This document shows, piece by piece, positions 42,181 to 51,664 of a stretch of DNA of 52,500 nt. Both the position numbers and the translations under genes were made by a program. The notes under the pieces were generated by a model. The model made no database searches. It saw nothing but the letters and a program-made list of their open reading frames with translations, and was not told the DNA's origin. How positions within the stretch are numbered: the stretch's first letter is position 1; every line of letters begins with the position of its first letter. The DNA is from Mesostigma viride (Eukaryota; Streptophyta; Mesostigmatophyceae; Mesostigmatales; Mesostigmataceae): the NCBI GenBank assembly GCA_009746045.1, contig RPFO01001782.1:1-52500 (forward strand), read 5' to 3'.

Positions 42181-43346
42181 CGTCCCACGGGGCGCTGTGC
42201 CCTCCTTTATGAAGTCGAACCACGTGTACTTCTTTGTCCACCCCTTCATCTGGTCCGTCACGATGAACTCGGAAATCCCACACTCGTTGCACGTCCCTTC
42301 CAAGCAGTTCATTGGGACGTTAACGAACGGGCCGCCCGTCCTCCCCCCTCCTTGCCCCCCTCCCCCCTCTCAGCCCTGTGGCAGGTGAAACGTCGAACGA
42401 AATCATGGGCATTGTCAGGCACGGAAGGGATACCCTCCCTCTCCTCGATCTCCAGCGTGCTCTTCAACTCCTTGACGCCTTTGGCGAAGGCAGAGAGCAG
42501 AGACTCGAAGACGACGTGCTTTTCGCATGCGCACAAGTCCCGGTCCTTCCACACGCCCTTTACGCACTTGGGCATGAACTCCACGAACTTCGTGTACCCC
42601 ACCTTGTACCTTGTCCCGTCCGCAGTCGTCACGATACCTCCCTTGTACGGCGACGCGTCAGAACAGAACCGCTTGTAAATCGTTTCAAGCGAGTCCAAAT
42701 AGTACCTTCCGCCCTGGGAGGAAATGAGGATCCTGGCGTTTCCCTTCCTTTCGAACTCATTGACCACGTCCTTATGGTTGGGAGACGCCCTCGTGTTTAG
42801 GTCTGACAACCAGTAACTCCCGACGATGTCTTTGACCTCCTCCGGAAACTTGTCCGACCGTAAAGCACGAGGGGGCGCCTTCAGGGCGGGAAGGTCGCCC
42901 CCCATCCTCATTCCCCTTGCGGTCTGGATATCCTTGGGCGTGACGTGAAGCAGCCGCGCGAGAGTGCAATGCCCTTGATTGTTCATGCCGTCCTTTCCCA
43001 AGCACATTGACAGCACAGCGCACTTCGCGTTCCTGTGCTCATCCGACTTGCCCAATTCCTGGAAACCTTGCACGATATTAGCGACAACCTCCTGAGCGAA
43101 GGACTCCGACGCCTTTCTTTTCAGCGCAGGGCGGTACTGTTTCCCCATAACCTTCACAACCGCACCTGGCAGCCGCTCAAGCGCCCTCAAGCCTACTGCA
43201 GTTTTCGTGTTTTCAGTCTTGTGATTGTTGTCCTTCAGCAAGTATTCCATTGCGCTGGCCATGTCGAGGGCAAGTTGGTTGCCCTTGATCTCGACGTACT
43301 TGAGACTTAGGTCTTTGTTGTGCGCTTCACCTGCATCCGCGCGCAT
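42181..43346 (-). CDS. Transposase-like gene, exon 1 (N-terminal part, DNA-binding-like)
   Basis: Starts at ATG 43346 (MRADAGEAHNKDLS) or enters by an acceptor GGATGCAG at 43331; the true start is uncertain. A helix-rich region includes TLARLLHVTPKDIQTAR, which reads like a helix-turn-helix. GRYYLDSLETIYKRF and a Cys-rich part follow (CACEKH, FTCHRAERG, then NCLEGTCNECG) that may bind zinc. A frame break lies in the G-run stretch ~42340-42365, after which TGGPFVNVPMNCLEGTCNECG continues to PRGT and the donor GTAAGCATG at 42180. Phase 0 at the donor matches exon 2. The exon is on the same strand as, and directly upstream of, the catalytic exon, so it probably supplies target recognition. Confidence 0.65.
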
Positions 43347-43416
43347 ACAGAATCCAGACGAAGTTTTGACTTTTTATCAAATTATTGCTTTCCAACAATT
43401 ACCCAATTTGTAGGTC

Positions 43417-43975
43417 CCAACGGCCGTTGGACCCCTGAAAGTACGCCTGAAACACGCCAACACATGCATTTTCGACACCCAACGGCCGTTGGACCCCCGA
43501 AAGTGGGCCTGAAACACGCCAACACATGCATTTTCGACACCCAACGGCCGTTGGACCCCAGAAAGCGGGCCGAAAACACGCCAACACATGCATTTTCGAC
43601 ACCCAACGGCCGTTGGACCCCTGAAAGTGGGCCTGAAACACGCCAACACATGCATTTTCGACACCCAACGGCCGTTGGACCCCTGAAAGCGGGCCGAAAA
43701 CACGCCAACACATGCATTTTCTACACCCAACGGCCGTTGGACCCCTGAAAGTGGGCCTGAAACACGCCCTTTACATGCATTTTCGACACCCAACGGCCGT
43801 TGGACCCCTGAAAGCGGGCCGAAAACACGCCAACACATGCATTTTCGACGTCCAACGGCCGTTGGGCCCCTGAAAGCGGGCCGGAAACACGCTAACGCAT
43901 GCATTTTAGACACCCAACGGCCGTTGGACCCCTGAAAGCGGGCCGAAAACTCGCCAACACCTGCATTTTTTACAC
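43417..43975. repeat. 62-bp tandem repeat carrying CCAACGGCCGTTGG
   Basis: Nine exact palindromes start at 43417, 43479, 43541, 43603, 43665, 43727, 43790, 43852 and 43914, a period of 62 bp (one 63). Linker words are ACCCCTGAAAG, GGGCC and AACACATGCATTTTCGACAC. A degenerate tail follows to ~44040 (AACGACCGTTGG). The array lies immediately upstream of the transposase-like gene. Confidence 0.95.
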
Positions 43976-44470
43976 GCCAGGATGTGAATTTCCGAATCCC
44001 AACGCACTTTTTATAACCTTAACGACCGTTGGAACCCAGAAATTCGACTGAAATGTTTCCATAACACACGTAACAACAAATTTGGTGGTCAACAACCCCG
44101 TAAATCCGTAACCCTGCACGCACCTCTTGCCGCCATAGCTCTTGTTCGCAGCAGGTGGGCCCTGAAGACGCCTTTTGGTCTTGCACCTGTTGGTTACAAT
44201 TGCATGGCATACCAGCAATATATTGCACATAGCATTGTATTTCACACAATTATTATATTCATGCCACAAATAATAATAATAATTGTATTAAACATAGGGG
44301 GGCAGGTTGCATATTCGTTTCATTGCAGTCTAATATCAACATATTAAAAATTTCCATGCCCATAAACATTTTTGATATAGCTATTAGGTTGCTTATTATA
44401 TTAAATCTTACCAGCCGTGTAGTGGTTTGCGGATTGCTTTATAGGCTTGCCACACCAACCCAAAAAAAAA
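43976..44470. other. AT-rich upstream region without a supported gene
   Basis: A short minus-strand frame (44186-44124) has acceptor- and donor-like ends and could be a 21-codon upstream exon, but its phase does not fit the next exon. ATAATAATAATAATTG near 44270 is a short microsatellite. Nothing else is supportable. Confidence 0.35.
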
Positions 44471-44550
44471 TGTTACGACGGGAGTTGAACCCGGGCCTAC
44501 TAGACGTGTTCACGAGGTACTACGAGGATCAGCCAAGAATCTGTCCCGTA
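44471..44550 (-). other. tRNA-like relic (RNA polymerase III box B plus T-run)
   Basis: The minus strand reads CCCGGGTTCAACTCCCG, a perfect box B/T-loop with a 4-bp stem, then CGTAACA and a run of nine T that would terminate polymerase III. A box A-like TGGCTGATCC lies ~50 bases upstream. No complete cloverleaf or paired acceptor stem could be built, so it is more likely a tRNA-derived SINE head or pseudo-tRNA than a working tRNA. Confidence 0.35.
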
Positions 44551-44639
44551 CCGGTGTGGTTCACCAGTTCCGCACACTAGCATGGTCTCCGCGTCGCGCT
44601 CGTTCATTAAATTTCGGAGAAATTTTGCCTGCTTATATA

Positions 44640-44960
44640 CGTTTTTGAAGCCCCTCGGCGTCGCGCCGTGAAAAGCTTCCTCCGCCAGGCGTCCAATCAG
44701 GTAGCAGGAATGTGAAAAAATGGGCTCGAGCTGTGTGCAGCGCCGCGTCCATGTGGCGCCACACGGCGTCAGGAGTCGGCGTGGCGCCATATATGGCGCT
44801 GCGAATTCCCTACCGTGTGGTCTGCAGCGCCACGTCACAGTTGCGACTGCAAGTATTTTTCAGCGCGGCGCCGTCCCGGCGCCGCGCCATATCGTTTGGC
44901 GCGTCAATTTTTTTCCCGCGCGCGGCGCCTTTTAGGCGCCGCGCCATTCCATTTGCGCGT
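44640..44960. other. GC-rich region dense in GGCGCC palindromes
   Basis: Includes the 16-bp palindrome GCGCCATATATGGCGC (44784-44799), whose core CCATATATGG is an exact CArG box. Also a hairpin with 10-bp arms GCGCGGCGCC / GGCGCCGCGC around TTTTA (44920-44944), and further GGCGCC sites. It could be regulatory or an old element end; no gene is recognised. Confidence 0.5.
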
Positions 44961-45330
44961 CGGCATACCAGCACCAGGGAATTTGAATTTGCAGGTGCTG
45001 CGTTGGCGCTTTCCAGCCTCCCTGGAAGACCGACACCGTGGATGCACCTTGCACCCGAGCATCAACGGCGGGTATTCGCGACATCGGCCGAAAGTGACAA
45101 CGATATTAGCAACCCGACAGCCATATTCAACTGAGCAACGCCATTGTCGACACACACGGTTAAGAAAGAGGTGAGCAATGGCGGTGGATGTACATGGATG
45201 CTTTTGACAGATAGTGGTTTTATGATTGGCGTAATCGGCCAGATAATTTTGTCGCTTTTTTGGTGTCGTGGTGCCGGTCGCTGACGGGGAAATGAATGGG
45301 TTTTTTTGGTGGTTCTCGTTTGGTTGCAGG
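44961..45330. other. Unassigned region
   Basis: Short plus-strand frames of 60-140 codons overlap here (for example 44712-45134), but there is no domain, splice structure or codon signal that I can support. Confidence 0.4.
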
Positions 45331-46409
45331 GTTCTCGTTTGCTATCAGTTTTCTTTTTGCCGCCACCGCTGCCCCCGAAGGACAAGGATAAAAAATAAGA
45401 AACATCTATAAAAAGGTACGACGCGTGGTGTGTTGCGTGCTTTTTTTCTTGGTTTTCTCGCTCCCTTGCAGCTCAGGTTTGCTGGCACATGTATTTATGC
45501 ATGCCAGATAACACAGGCTGTGTGTCTGACTTTTTTTCTTCCCTGTCATATGCGGTCCGCCTCTCTTTTTTCGTGTTTTGTTTTTTGTTCGTATCTTCTA
45601 CGGTACAACGCGACATGTTCACGGCGTCATCTGCGCGGTGTCACTAGCTTCATTTTTGCCGCCACCGCCGCCCCCGGCCGGCCCCATTAAAAAAAAGAAA
45701 CATCTATCTATAAAAGGTACGACGCGTGGTGTGTTGCGTGCTTTTTTTCTTGGTTTTCTCGCTCCCTTGCAGCTCAGGTTTGCTGGCACATGTATTTTTG
45801 CATGCCGGCACCACACCACATGTATTTATGCATGCCAGATAACACAGGCTGTGTGTCTGACTTTTTTTCTTCCCTGTCACATGCGGTCCGCCTCTCTTTT
45901 TTCGTGTTTTGTTTTTTGTTCGTATCTTCTACGGTACAACGCGACATGTTCACGGCGTCATCTGCGCGGTGTCACTAGCTTCATTTTTGCCGCCACCGCC
46001 GCCCCCGGCCGCCCCCATTAAAAAAAAGAAACATCGATCTATAAAAGGTACGACGCGTGGTGTGTTGCGTGCTTTTTTTCTTGGTTTTCTCGCTCCCTTG
46101 CAGCTCAGGTTTGCTGGCACATGTATTTATGCATGCCGGCACCACACCACATGTATTTATGCATGCCAGATATCACAGGCTGTGTGTCTGACTTTTTTTT
46201 GTCCCTGTCATATGCGGTCCGCCTCTCTTTTTTCGTGTTTTGTTTTTTGTTCGTATCTTCTACGGTACAACGCGACATGTTCACGGCGTCATCTGCGCGG
46301 TGTCACTAGCTTCATTTTTGCCGCCACCGCCGCCCCCGGCCGGCCCCATAAAAAAAAAAGAAACATCTATAAAAAGGTACGACGCGTGGTGTGTTGCGTG
46401 CTTTTTTTC
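45331..46409 (+). repeat. ~300-330-bp tandem repeat, unexpanded units
   Basis: Units are marked by GGTACGACGCGTGG at 45415, 45716, 46047 and 46376 (periods 301, 331, 329). Each contains, in order, TATAAAA(A)GG, a T-run with CTCGCTCCCTTGCAG, ATGTATTTATGCATGCC, CTCTCTTTTTTCGTGTTTTG, a CCGCCACCGCCGCC stretch and an A-run. The second and third units carry two copies of the ATGTATTTATGCATGCC word, apparently the seed of the 30-bp minisatellite to the right. Confidence 0.93.
46368..46375 (+). promoter_or_regulatory. TATA-box-like element repeated in every unit
   Basis: TATAAAAA lies about 42 bp before an ATG. Equivalent copies are at 48300-48307, 50651-50658 and 51623-51630 (each ~42 bp before ATG), and at 45407, 45709 and 46040 in unexpanded units that lack the ATG. 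Promoter function is inferred from the match only. Confidence 0.35.
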
Positions 46410-48070
46410 ATGGTTCACCCCACTACACCCATCCATGCATGCCAGCACCCCATGACACCCATCCACGCATGCCAGCACCCCATGACACCCATCCATGCAT
46501 GCCAGCACCCCATGACATCCATCCATGCATGCCAGCACCCCATGACACCCATCCATGCATGCCAGCACCCCATGACACCCATCCATGCATGCCAGCACCC
46601 CATGACACCCATCCATGCATGCCAGCACCCCATGACACCCATCCACGCATGCCAGCACCCCACTACACCCATCCATGCATGCCAGCACCCCATTACACCC
46701 ATCCATGCATGCCAGCACCCCATGACACCCATCCATGCATGCCAGCACCCCATGACACCCATCCATGCATGCCAGCACCCCATGACACCCATCCATGCAT
46801 GCCAGCACCCCATGACACCCATCCATGCATGCCAGCACCCCATTACACCCATCCATGCATGCCAGCGCCCCATTACACCCATCCATGCATGCCAGCACCC
46901 CATTACACCCATCCATGCATGCCAGCACCCCATTACACCCATCCATGCATGCCAGCACCCCATGACACCCATCCATGCATGCCAGCACCCCATGACACCC
47001 ATCCATGCATGCCAGCGCCCCATTACACCCATCCATGCATGCCAGCACCCTACTACACCCATCCATGCATGCCAGCACCCCATGACACCCATCCATGCAT
47101 GCCAGCACCCCATGACACCCATCCATGCATGCCAGCACCCCACTACACCCATCCATGCATGCCAGCACCCCATGACACCCATCCATGCATGCCAGCACCC
47201 CACTACACCCATCCATGCATGCCAGCACCCCACTACACCCATCCATGCATGCCAGCACCCCACTACACCCATCCATGCATGCCAGCACCCCATGACACCC
47301 ATCCATGCATGCCAGCACCCCACTACACCCATCCATGCATGCCAGCACCCCATGACACCCATCCATGCATGCCAGCACCCCATGACACCCATCCATGCAT
47401 GCCAGCACCCCATGACACCCATCCATGCATGCCAGCACCCCATGACACCCATCCATGCATGCCAGCACCCCATGACACCCATCCATGCATGCCAGCACCC
47501 CATGACACCCATCCATGCATGCCAGCACCCCATGACACCCATCCATGCATGCCAGCACCCCATGACACCCATCCATGCATGCCAGCACCCCACTACACCC
47601 ATCCATGCATGCCAGCACCCCATGACACCCATCCATGCATGCCAGCACCCCACTACACCCATCCATGCATGCCAGCACCCCACTACACCCATCCATGCAT
47701 GCCAGCGCCCCATGACACCCATCCATGCATGCCAGCACCCCACTACACCCATCCATGCATGCCAGCACCCCATGACACCCATCCATGCATGCCAGCACCC
47801 CATGACACCCATCCATGCATGCCAGCGCCCCATGACACCCATCCATGCATGCCAGCACCCCATGACACCCATCCATGCATGCCAGCACCCCATGACACCC
47901 ATCCACGCATGCCAGCACCCCACTACACCCATCCATGCATGCCAGCACCCCATGACACCCATCCATGCATGCCAACACCCCATTACACCCATCCATGCAT
48001 GCCAGCACCCCATTACACCCATCCATGCATGCCAGCACCCCATGACACCCATCCACGCATGCCAGCACCA
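46410..48070. repeat. 30-bp minisatellite block 1
   Basis: About 55 copies of a 30-bp unit made of CACCCATCCATGCATGCCAG plus CACCCCATGA. The main variation is at one dinucleotide (CATGAC/CATTAC/CACTAC); rarer changes are CAGCGCC, CCACGCATG and one CCAACACC. Confidence 0.97.
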
Positions 48071-48284
48071 CACCACATGTATTTATGCATGCCAGATAAC
48101 ACAGGCTGTGTGTCTGACTTTTTTTCGTCCCTGTCATATGCGGTCCGCCTCTCTTTTTTCGTGTTTTGTTTTTTGTTCGTATCTTCTACGGTACAACGCG
48201 ACATGTTCACGGCGTCATCTGCGCGTTGTCACTAGCTTCAGTTTTGCCGCCACCGCCGCCACCGCCGCTTGCACCCGACAGTAA
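46410..48284 (+). CDS. Candidate decapeptide-repeat ORF, unit 1 (doubtful gene)
   Basis: From the ATG behind the TATA-like box the frame reads MVHPTTPIHACQHPMTPIHA, then ~55 repeats of the decapeptide PMTPIHACQH (P-I/M/T-T-P-I-H-A-C-Q-H). It ends in a non-repeat tail with a hydrophobic segment (SLFSCFVFCSYLL) and an Arg-rich part (CSRRHLRVV), stopping in the A-run at 48284. The 30-bp unit is three-divisible, so copy changes keep frame, and the same frame stays open in the other units. Against a real gene: other frames and the opposite strand are also open, and the common variants change the amino acid. Treat as a hypothesis. Confidence 0.2.
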   Translation: MVHPTTPIHACQHPMTPIHACQHPMTPIHACQHPMTSIHACQHPMTPIHACQHPMTPIHACQHPMTPIHACQHPMTPIHACQHPTTPIHACQHPITPIHACQHPMTPIHACQHPMTPIHACQHPMTPIHACQHPMTPIHACQHPITPIHACQRPITPIHACQHPITPIHACQHPITPIHACQHPMTPIHACQHPMTPIHACQRPITPIHACQHPTTPIHACQHPMTPIHACQHPMTPIHACQHPTTPIHACQHPMTPIHACQHPTTPIHACQHPTTPIHACQHPTTPIHACQHPMTPIHACQHPTTPIHACQHPMTPIHACQHPMTPIHACQHPMTPIHACQHPMTPIHACQHPMTPIHACQHPMTPIHACQHPMTPIHACQHPMTPIHACQHPTTPIHACQHPMTPIHACQHPTTPIHACQHPTTPIHACQRPMTPIHACQHPTTPIHACQHPMTPIHACQHPMTPIHACQRPMTPIHACQHPMTPIHACQHPMTPIHACQHPTTPIHACQHPMTPIHACQHPITPIHACQHPITPIHACQHPMTPIHACQHHTTCIYACQITQAVCLTFFRPCHMRSASLFSCFVFCSYLLRYNATCSRRHLRVVTSFSFAATAATAACTRQ

Positions 48285-48341
48285 AAAAAAAGAAACACAT
48301 ATAAAAAGGTACGACGCGTGGTGTGTTGCGTGCTTTTTTTC
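48071..48341 (+). repeat. Inter-block spacer of the higher-order repeat (1)
   Basis: The ~270-bp unique part of the unit: CACATGTATTTATGCATGCC, CTCTCTTTTTTCGTG, GCCGCCACCGCCGCCACC, an A-run, the TATA-like box and GGTACGACGCGTGG. Nearly identical spacers recur at 50419-50692 and 51397-51664. Confidence 0.93.
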
Positions 48342-50418
48342 ATGGTTCACCCCACTACACCCATCCATGCACGCCAGCACCCCATGACACCCATCCATGC
48401 ATGCCAGCACCCCATGACACCCATCCATGCATGCCAGCACCCCATGACACCCATCCATGCATGCCAGCACCCCATGACACCCATCCATGCATGCCAGCAC
48501 CCCACTACACCCATCCATGCATGCCAGCACCCCACTACACCCATCCATGCATGCCAGCACCCCATTACACCCATCCATGCATGCCAGCACCCCATGACAC
48601 CCATCCATGCATGCCAGCGCCCCATTACACCCATCCATGCATGCCAGCACCCCATGACACCCATCCATGCATGCCAGCACCCCATGACACCCATCCATGC
48701 ATGCCAGCAGCCCATGACACCCATCCATGCATGCCAGCACCCCATGACACCCATCCATGCATGCCAGCACCCCACTACACCCATCCATGCATGCCAGCAC
48801 CCCATGACACCCATCCATGCATGCCAGCACCCCACTACACCCATCCATGCATGCCAGCACCCCATGACACCCATCCATGCATGCCAGCACCCCATGACAC
48901 CCATCCATGCATGCCAGCACCCCATGACACCCATCCACGCATGCCAGCACCCACTACACCCATCCATGCATGCCAGCGCCCCATTACACCCATCCATGCA
49001 TGCCAGCACCCCATGACACCCATCCACGCATGCCAGCACCCCACTACACCCATCCATGCATGCCAGCACCCCATGACACCCATCCATGCATGCCAGCACC
49101 CCACTACACCCATCCATGCATGCCAGCACCCCACTACACCCATCCATGCATGCCAGCACCCCACTACACCCATCCATGCATGCCAGCACCCCATGACACC
49201 CATCCATGCATGCCAGCACCCCATGACACCCATCCATGCATGCCAGCAGCCCATGACACCCATCCATGCATGCCAGCACCCCATTACACCCATCCATGCA
49301 TGCCAGCACCCCACTACACCCATCCATGCATGCCAGCACCCCACTACACCCATCCATGCATGCCAGCACCCCATGACACCCATCCATGCATGCCAGCACC
49401 CCATGACACCCATCCACGCATGCCAGCACCCCACTACACCCATCCATGCATGCCAGCACCCCATGACACCCATCCATGCATGCCAGCACCCCACTACACC
49501 CATCCATGCATGCCAGCACCCCATGACACCCATCCATGCATGCCAGCACCCCATGACACCCATCCATGCATGCCAGCACCCCATGACACCCATCCACGCA
49601 TGCCAGCACCCCACTACACCCATCCATGCATGCCAGCACCCCATTACACCCATCCATGCATGCCAGCACCCCATGACACCCATCCATGCATGCCAGCACC
49701 CCATGACACCCATCCATGCATGCCAGCACCCCATGACACCCATCCATGCATGCCAGCACCCCACTACACCCATCCATGCATGCCAGCACCCCACTACACC
49801 CATCCATGCATGCCAGCACCCCACTACACCCATCCATGCATGCCAGCACCCCATGACACCCATCCATGCATGCCAGCACCCCATGACACCCATCCATGCA
49901 TGCCAGCACCCCATGACACCCATCCATGCATGCCAGCACCCCACTACACCCATCCATGCATGCCAGCACCCCATGACACCCATCCATGCATGCCAGCACC
50001 CCACTACACCCATCCATGCATGCCAGCACCCCACTACACCCATCCATGCATGCCAGCGCCCCATGACACCCATCCATGCATGCCAGCACCCCACTACACC
50101 CATCCATGCATGCCAGCACCCCATGACACCCATCCATGCATGCCAGCACCCCATGACACCCATCCATGCATGCCAGCGCCCCATGACACCCATCCATGCA
50201 TGCCAGCACCCCATGACACCCATCCATGCATGCCAGCACCCCATGACACCCATCCACGCATGCCAGCACCCCACTACACCCATCCATGCATGCCAGCACC
50301 CCATGACACCCATCCATGCATGCCAACACCCCATTACACCCATCCATGCATGCCAGCACCCCATTACACCCATCCATGCATGCCAGCACCCCATGACACC
50401 CATCCACGCATGCCAGCA
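48342..50418. repeat. 30-bp minisatellite block 2
   Basis: About 69 copies of the same unit. A one-base loss (CAGCACCCACTAC near 48945) shifts the frame relative to block 1. Variants at the 3' end follow the same order as in blocks 1 and 3. Confidence 0.97.
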
Positions 50419-50692
50419 CCACACCACATGTATTTATGCATGCCAGATAACACAGGCTGTGTGTCTGACTTTTTTTCGTCCCTGTCATATGCGGTCCGCC
50501 TCTCTTTTTTCGTGTTTTGTTTTTTGTTCGTATCTTCTACGGTACAACGCGACATGTTCACGGCGTCATCTGCGCGTTGTCACTAGCTTCAGTTTTGCCG
50601 CCACCGCCGCCACCGCCGCTTGCACCCGACAATAAAAAAAAAGAAACATCTATAAAAAGGTACGACGCGTGGTGTGTTGCGTGCTTTTTTTC
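50419..50692 (+). repeat. Inter-block spacer of the higher-order repeat (2)
   Basis: Near-identical copy of 48071-48341, with a TATA-like box at 50651-50658. Confidence 0.93.
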
Positions 50693-51396
50693 ATGGTTCA
50701 CCCCACTACACCCATCCATGCATGCCAGCACCCCACTACACCCATCCATGCATGCCAGCACCCCACTACACCCATCCATGCATGCCAGCACCCCACTACA
50801 CCCATCCATGCATGCCAGCACCCCATGACACCCATCCATGCATGCCAGCACCCCATGACACCCATCCATGCATGCCAGCACCCCATGACACCCATCCATG
50901 CATGCCAGCACCCCACTACACCCATCCATGCATGCCAGCACCCCATGACACCCATCCATGCATGCCAGCACCCCACTACACCCATCCATGCATGCCAGCA
51001 CCCCACTACACCCATCCATGCATGCCAGCGCCCCATGACACCCATCCATGCATGCCAGCACCCCACTACACCCATCCATGCATGCCAGCACCCCATGACA
51101 CCCATCCATGCATGCCAGCACCCCATGACACCCATCCATGCATGCCAGCGCCCCATGACACCCATCCATGCATGCCAGCACCCCATGACACCCATCCATG
51201 CATGCCAGCACCCCATGACACCCATCCACGCATGCCAGCACCCCACTACACCCATCCATGCATGCCAGCACCCCATGACACCCATCCATGCATGCCAACA
51301 CCCCATTACACCCATCCATGCATGCCAGCACCCCATTACACCCATCCATGCATGCCAGCACCCCATGACACCCATCCACGCATGCCAGCACCACAC
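50693..51396. repeat. 30-bp minisatellite block 3
   Basis: About 23 copies. Its order of variants, including the single CCAACACC unit three from the end, matches the last ~23 units of block 2, as if it were an internally shortened copy of that block. Confidence 0.97.
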
Positions 51397-51607
51397 CACA
51401 TGTATTTATGCATGCCAGATAACACAGGCTGTGTGTCTGACTTTTTTTCGTCCCTGTCATATGCGGTCCGCCTCTCTTTTTTCGTGTTTTGTTTTTTGTT
51501 CGTATCTTCTACGGTACAACGCGACATGTTCACGGCGTCATCTGCGCGTTTTCACTAGCTTCAGTTTTGCCGCCACCGCCGCCACCGCCGCTTGCACCCG
51601 ACAATAA
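50693..51607 (+). CDS. Candidate decapeptide-repeat ORF, unit 3 (doubtful gene)
   Basis: Shortest complete version of the repeat ORF: 304 residues from the ATG 42 bp after a TATA-like box, through ~23 PMTPIHACQH-type repeats, to the same hydrophobic, Arg-containing tail and stop. The reservations given for unit 1 apply here too. Confidence 0.2.
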   Translation: MVHPTTPIHACQHPTTPIHACQHPTTPIHACQHPTTPIHACQHPMTPIHACQHPMTPIHACQHPMTPIHACQHPTTPIHACQHPMTPIHACQHPTTPIHACQHPTTPIHACQRPMTPIHACQHPTTPIHACQHPMTPIHACQHPMTPIHACQRPMTPIHACQHPMTPIHACQHPMTPIHACQHPTTPIHACQHPMTPIHACQHPITPIHACQHPITPIHACQHPMTPIHACQHHTTCIYACQITQAVCLTFFRPCHMRSASLFSCFVFCSYLLRYNATCSRRHLRVFTSFSFAATAATAACTRQ

Positions 51608-51664
51608 AAAAAAAGAAACATCTATAAAAAGGTACGACGCGTGGTGTGTTGCGTGCTTTTTTTC
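51397..51664 (+). repeat. Inter-block spacer of the higher-order repeat (3)
   Basis: Third copy of the spacer, differing by single bases such as GCGCGTTTTCACTAG for GCGCGTTGTCACTAG. TATA-like box at 51623-51630. Confidence 0.93.

Noticed and set aside
43377-43913. Minus-strand frames across the 62-bp repeat (repeated VGVFxxxF-type peptides)
   Set aside because: 62 is not divisible by three and all frames repeat; it is a tandem array upstream of the gene, not an exon.
44471-44550. A functional tRNA gene
   Set aside because: Box B and T-run are good, but no acceptor stem, D-arm or anticodon arm could be paired; kept only as a tRNA-like relic.
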